Origin: Bacteroidales bacterium
GTDB taxonomy: Bacteria > Bacteroidota > Bacteroidia > Bacteroidales > UBA932
Assembly: GCA_017626355.1 (NCBI GenBank)
Contig: JAGAIY010000008.1
Location: 1 to 43,957, forward strand
Length of the DNA stretch: 43,957 nucleotides
Direction of reading: 5' to 3'
Shown here: piece by piece, positions 42,220 through 43,957 of the stretch
How positions within the stretch are numbered: the stretch's first letter is position 1
How the letters are laid out: each line of letters opens with the position of its first letter
Notes under the pieces: model-generated
Seen by the model: the letters and a program-made list of their open reading frames with translations, nothing else
What the model was told of the DNA's origin: nothing
Database searches by the model: none
Position numbers and translations under genes: made by a program

Positions 42220-43784
42220 GAAGAAGAAAGATTTTAGGACTGTTACCATTATTGACAGTTGCATCCTGCGGGGATGCCGTTAAGACGGACGTGACCCTTC
42301 AGACGGAAGGATTGAAGGTAGCAAATGAGGTCTCACCTCTATATCAGTCATACAACATAGAGATGGCCGAACTTGTAGGAGGACGCTTCTGGAAGCCGTA
42401 CAAGGACATCAAAGGACCTATAGGCACAAATTCCTATGGAGTGGATGTCACAGACTCCTCAGCCGACATATATCAGGAACTGCCTCCGGTCAATCTTGCA
42501 AATGAAAGGATACTGACATTGGCAAAAGGGTTGTCACCTGCCTATGTAAGGGTAAGCGGTACCTGGGCAAATGCGACATATTTCCAAGGAGATGATACTG
42601 AAATACAATCGCCTCCGGAAGGATTTGTCAACATCCTGACCGCAGAACAATGGCTCGGGCTTCTGGATTTCGTGAAGGAAACAGACAGCAGACTTATGAC
42701 ATCTTTCTGCGTATCCGACGGAGTGAGAGACAAGAACGGAATATGGACTCCGGTGGAAGCGGAAAAGATCATCTCATTCTCGGAACGCAATGGGGTCAGG
42801 ATCGCGGCAGCAGAACTGTTCAACGAACCCAATATCCCGACGGCTGGAGGTGAGTTCTCAAAGAAGGATTATAGCGCGGAAGACTATGCAAAAGATGTCG
42901 CAGTGTTCAATACCTGGGCAGAAGAGAGGGCTCCCTATATGCTACGCGTCGGACCAGGCACATTTGGAGAAGGTCTCAAATGCTTTGAAGATTTTGTCAA
43001 GAGCCAGCCTGAAATGAAGAAACTGATGCTTGGCCTTGAAGATATGATGACAGCTCATCCTGCTCCGGAATTCAATGTGTTCTCTTATCATTTCTACGGC
43101 GGAGTATCCAAAAGAATAATGCCAGGTCCTCCTATGGGTATATTGGAGGATGACGCCATGTCGGAAGAATGGATAACAAGGACAGATGAAGCATTTGACT
43201 ACATCAGTGCGGTCCGTGACCGATTTGCTCCGGGAGAGCCGATATGGCTTACAGAAACGGCTGAAGCCGCAGGAGGTGGAGACCCTTGGGCAAACACATT
43301 CACTGATACATTCAGATATCTTTATCAGATGGGCTCTTTAGCCCAGAAGGGTCTTGATGTTCATTTCCATAACACCCTTCTGACCAGCGAGTACAGTCTC
43401 GTGGATCATTACACCCTGGAGCCAAATCCAAGTTATTGGGCAGCATTGCTGTGGAACAGGCTGATGGGAACAAAAGCGTATGAAGTCAACAGCGGCAAGG
43501 ATGACTTCTATGTGTTCGCCCACAACCTCAAGGGCAAGGATAAGGGCATCTCATACCTGCTCATAAATGCCGGAGAAGAACCGGTCAATGTCGCATCAGA
43601 CAAGAAATCAGAAATGTATATGCTTACATCTGAGAGTCTTGATTCCCGAAAGATCCGTCTTAATGGACTGGAGGTGAAGATGACTTCTGATTCCGGGCTA
43701 CCGGAAATCAGCGGTAAGGAAACAGATAAAGGAGTAATCAGCATTCCTTCACACGCGATAGTATTCTTAACCATAAATGAATAA
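42216..43784 (+). CDS. Heparanase-like (GH79-type) glycoside hydrolase lipoprotein
   Basis: A 522-residue predicted lipoprotein (lipobox ending VASC) with a TIM-barrel catalytic domain like that of heparanase and GH79 beta-glucuronidases. LSPAYVRVSGTWAN resembles the heparanase strand, the acid/base Glu204 lies in ELFNEPN, the nucleophile Glu347 in WLTETAEAAGGG, and LVDHYTLEPNPSYWAALLWN resembles the substrate loop. A C-terminal beta domain starts near residue 430. It probably cleaves a uronic acid-bearing glycan on the cell surface or in the periplasm. Its ATG overlaps the gtrA-like stop, an unusual place for a secreted hydrolase. Confidence 0.88.
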   Translation: MRRRKILGLLPLLTVASCGDAVKTDVTLQTEGLKVANEVSPLYQSYNIEMAELVGGRFWKPYKDIKGPIGTNSYGVDVTDSSADIYQELPPVNLANERILTLAKGLSPAYVRVSGTWANATYFQGDDTEIQSPPEGFVNILTAEQWLGLLDFVKETDSRLMTSFCVSDGVRDKNGIWTPVEAEKIISFSERNGVRIAAAELFNEPNIPTAGGEFSKKDYSAEDYAKDVAVFNTWAEERAPYMLRVGPGTFGEGLKCFEDFVKSQPEMKKLMLGLEDMMTAHPAPEFNVFSYHFYGGVSKRIMPGPPMGILEDDAMSEEWITRTDEAFDYISAVRDRFAPGEPIWLTETAEAAGGGDPWANTFTDTFRYLYQMGSLAQKGLDVHFHNTLLTSEYSLVDHYTLEPNPSYWAALLWNRLMGTKAYEVNSGKDDFYVFAHNLKGKDKGISYLLINAGEEPVNVASDKKSEMYMLTSESLDSRKIRLNGLEVKMTSDSGLPEISGKETDKGVISIPSHAIVFLTINE

Positions 43785-43792
43785 AGACAATA

Positions 43793-43957
43793 ATGATGAA
43801 ACGTTATTTTGAAGACCTGCTTCCTGCCGAGGAACTCGAGCAGTTGAAGTATATCCCTACCATTCCGGAATTCGTAGAATGGATCGAGAGCAAATGGCAC
43901 GACCTGCCTGCATTGTCGGATATGACACGCACATATACGTATGGTGAAATGTGCGAA
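43793..43957 (+). CDS. N-terminus of a probable AMP-forming ligase (partial)
   Basis: The frame opens at ATG 43793 (or 43796), 8 bases after the glycosidase stop, and runs off the window. The 55 residues seen include KYIPTIPEFVEWIESKWHD and TRTYTYGEMCE, the pattern of the N-terminus of acyl-CoA synthetases and other AMP-binding enzymes. The signature motifs are outside the window, so the call rests on this short part. It would fit as a fatty-acid activator for the neighbouring acyltransferase. Confidence 0.65.
   Translation, partial: MMKRYFEDLLPAEELEQLKYIPTIPEFVEWIESKWHDLPALSDMTRTYTYGEMCE

Overview
The window looks like chromosomal DNA of a member of the Bacteroidetes, most likely Bacteroidales. 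The evidence is the promoter type (TTG or TTTG, 19 bases, then TAnnTTTG, found in front of the 23S rRNA, guaB, the tRNA pair and a 91-residue gene), the near absence of Shine-Dalgarno sequences, many lipoproteins, and family-restricted genes such as an OstA-like protein, a radical SAM/lipoprotein pair and a RAYT transposase. I cannot name a genus from the sequence.

Layout. 1-922: the 5' part of a 23S rRNA gene on the minus strand with its own promoter and no 16S or spacer tRNAs upstream. 1224-5439: an OPT-family peptide transporter, ZupT zinc transporter and peptidase T, with a folded element between the last two. 5521-7524: an unrecognised, relatively AT-rich lipoprotein gene flanked by 30-base direct repeats that form terminator-like hairpins. 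7823-14211 (minus strand): guaB, a PPIase-like lipoprotein, SurA and a large OstA-like protein, i.e. GMP synthesis linked to outer-membrane biogenesis. 14378-17652: a RAYT transposase with four copies of its presumed REP hairpin, a frameshifted small gene, a radical SAM protein and a nitroreductase; a fifth, variant hairpin lies at 21396-21429.

17688-25748: an NlpC/P60 hydrolase, a small conserved protein with tandem promoters, a three-gene radical SAM/lipoprotein operon, galE, a PBP4-type carboxypeptidase, radA and a Cys-rich lipoprotein. 25830-33504: mostly housekeeping genes (phosphodiesterase, rsmE, tsaC, an EEP-family protein, rhomboid protease, mutL, ispF), a lipoprotein-type peptide deformylase, and tRNA-Gln and tRNA-Met genes.

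33620-43957: an AraC-type regulator divergent from a co-directional run made of a calcium-type P-ATPase, MntP, a cardiolipin synthase-like enzyme, two unrecognised membrane proteins, and a tightly coupled set (acyltransferase, CDP-alcohol phosphatidyltransferase, GtrA-like protein, heparanase-like glycosidase, start of a probable AMP-forming ligase). The set suggests a dedicated pathway for making or remodelling a membrane lipid or glycolipid. This cluster, the radical SAM/two-lipoprotein operon and the RAYT/REP family are the strongest leads.
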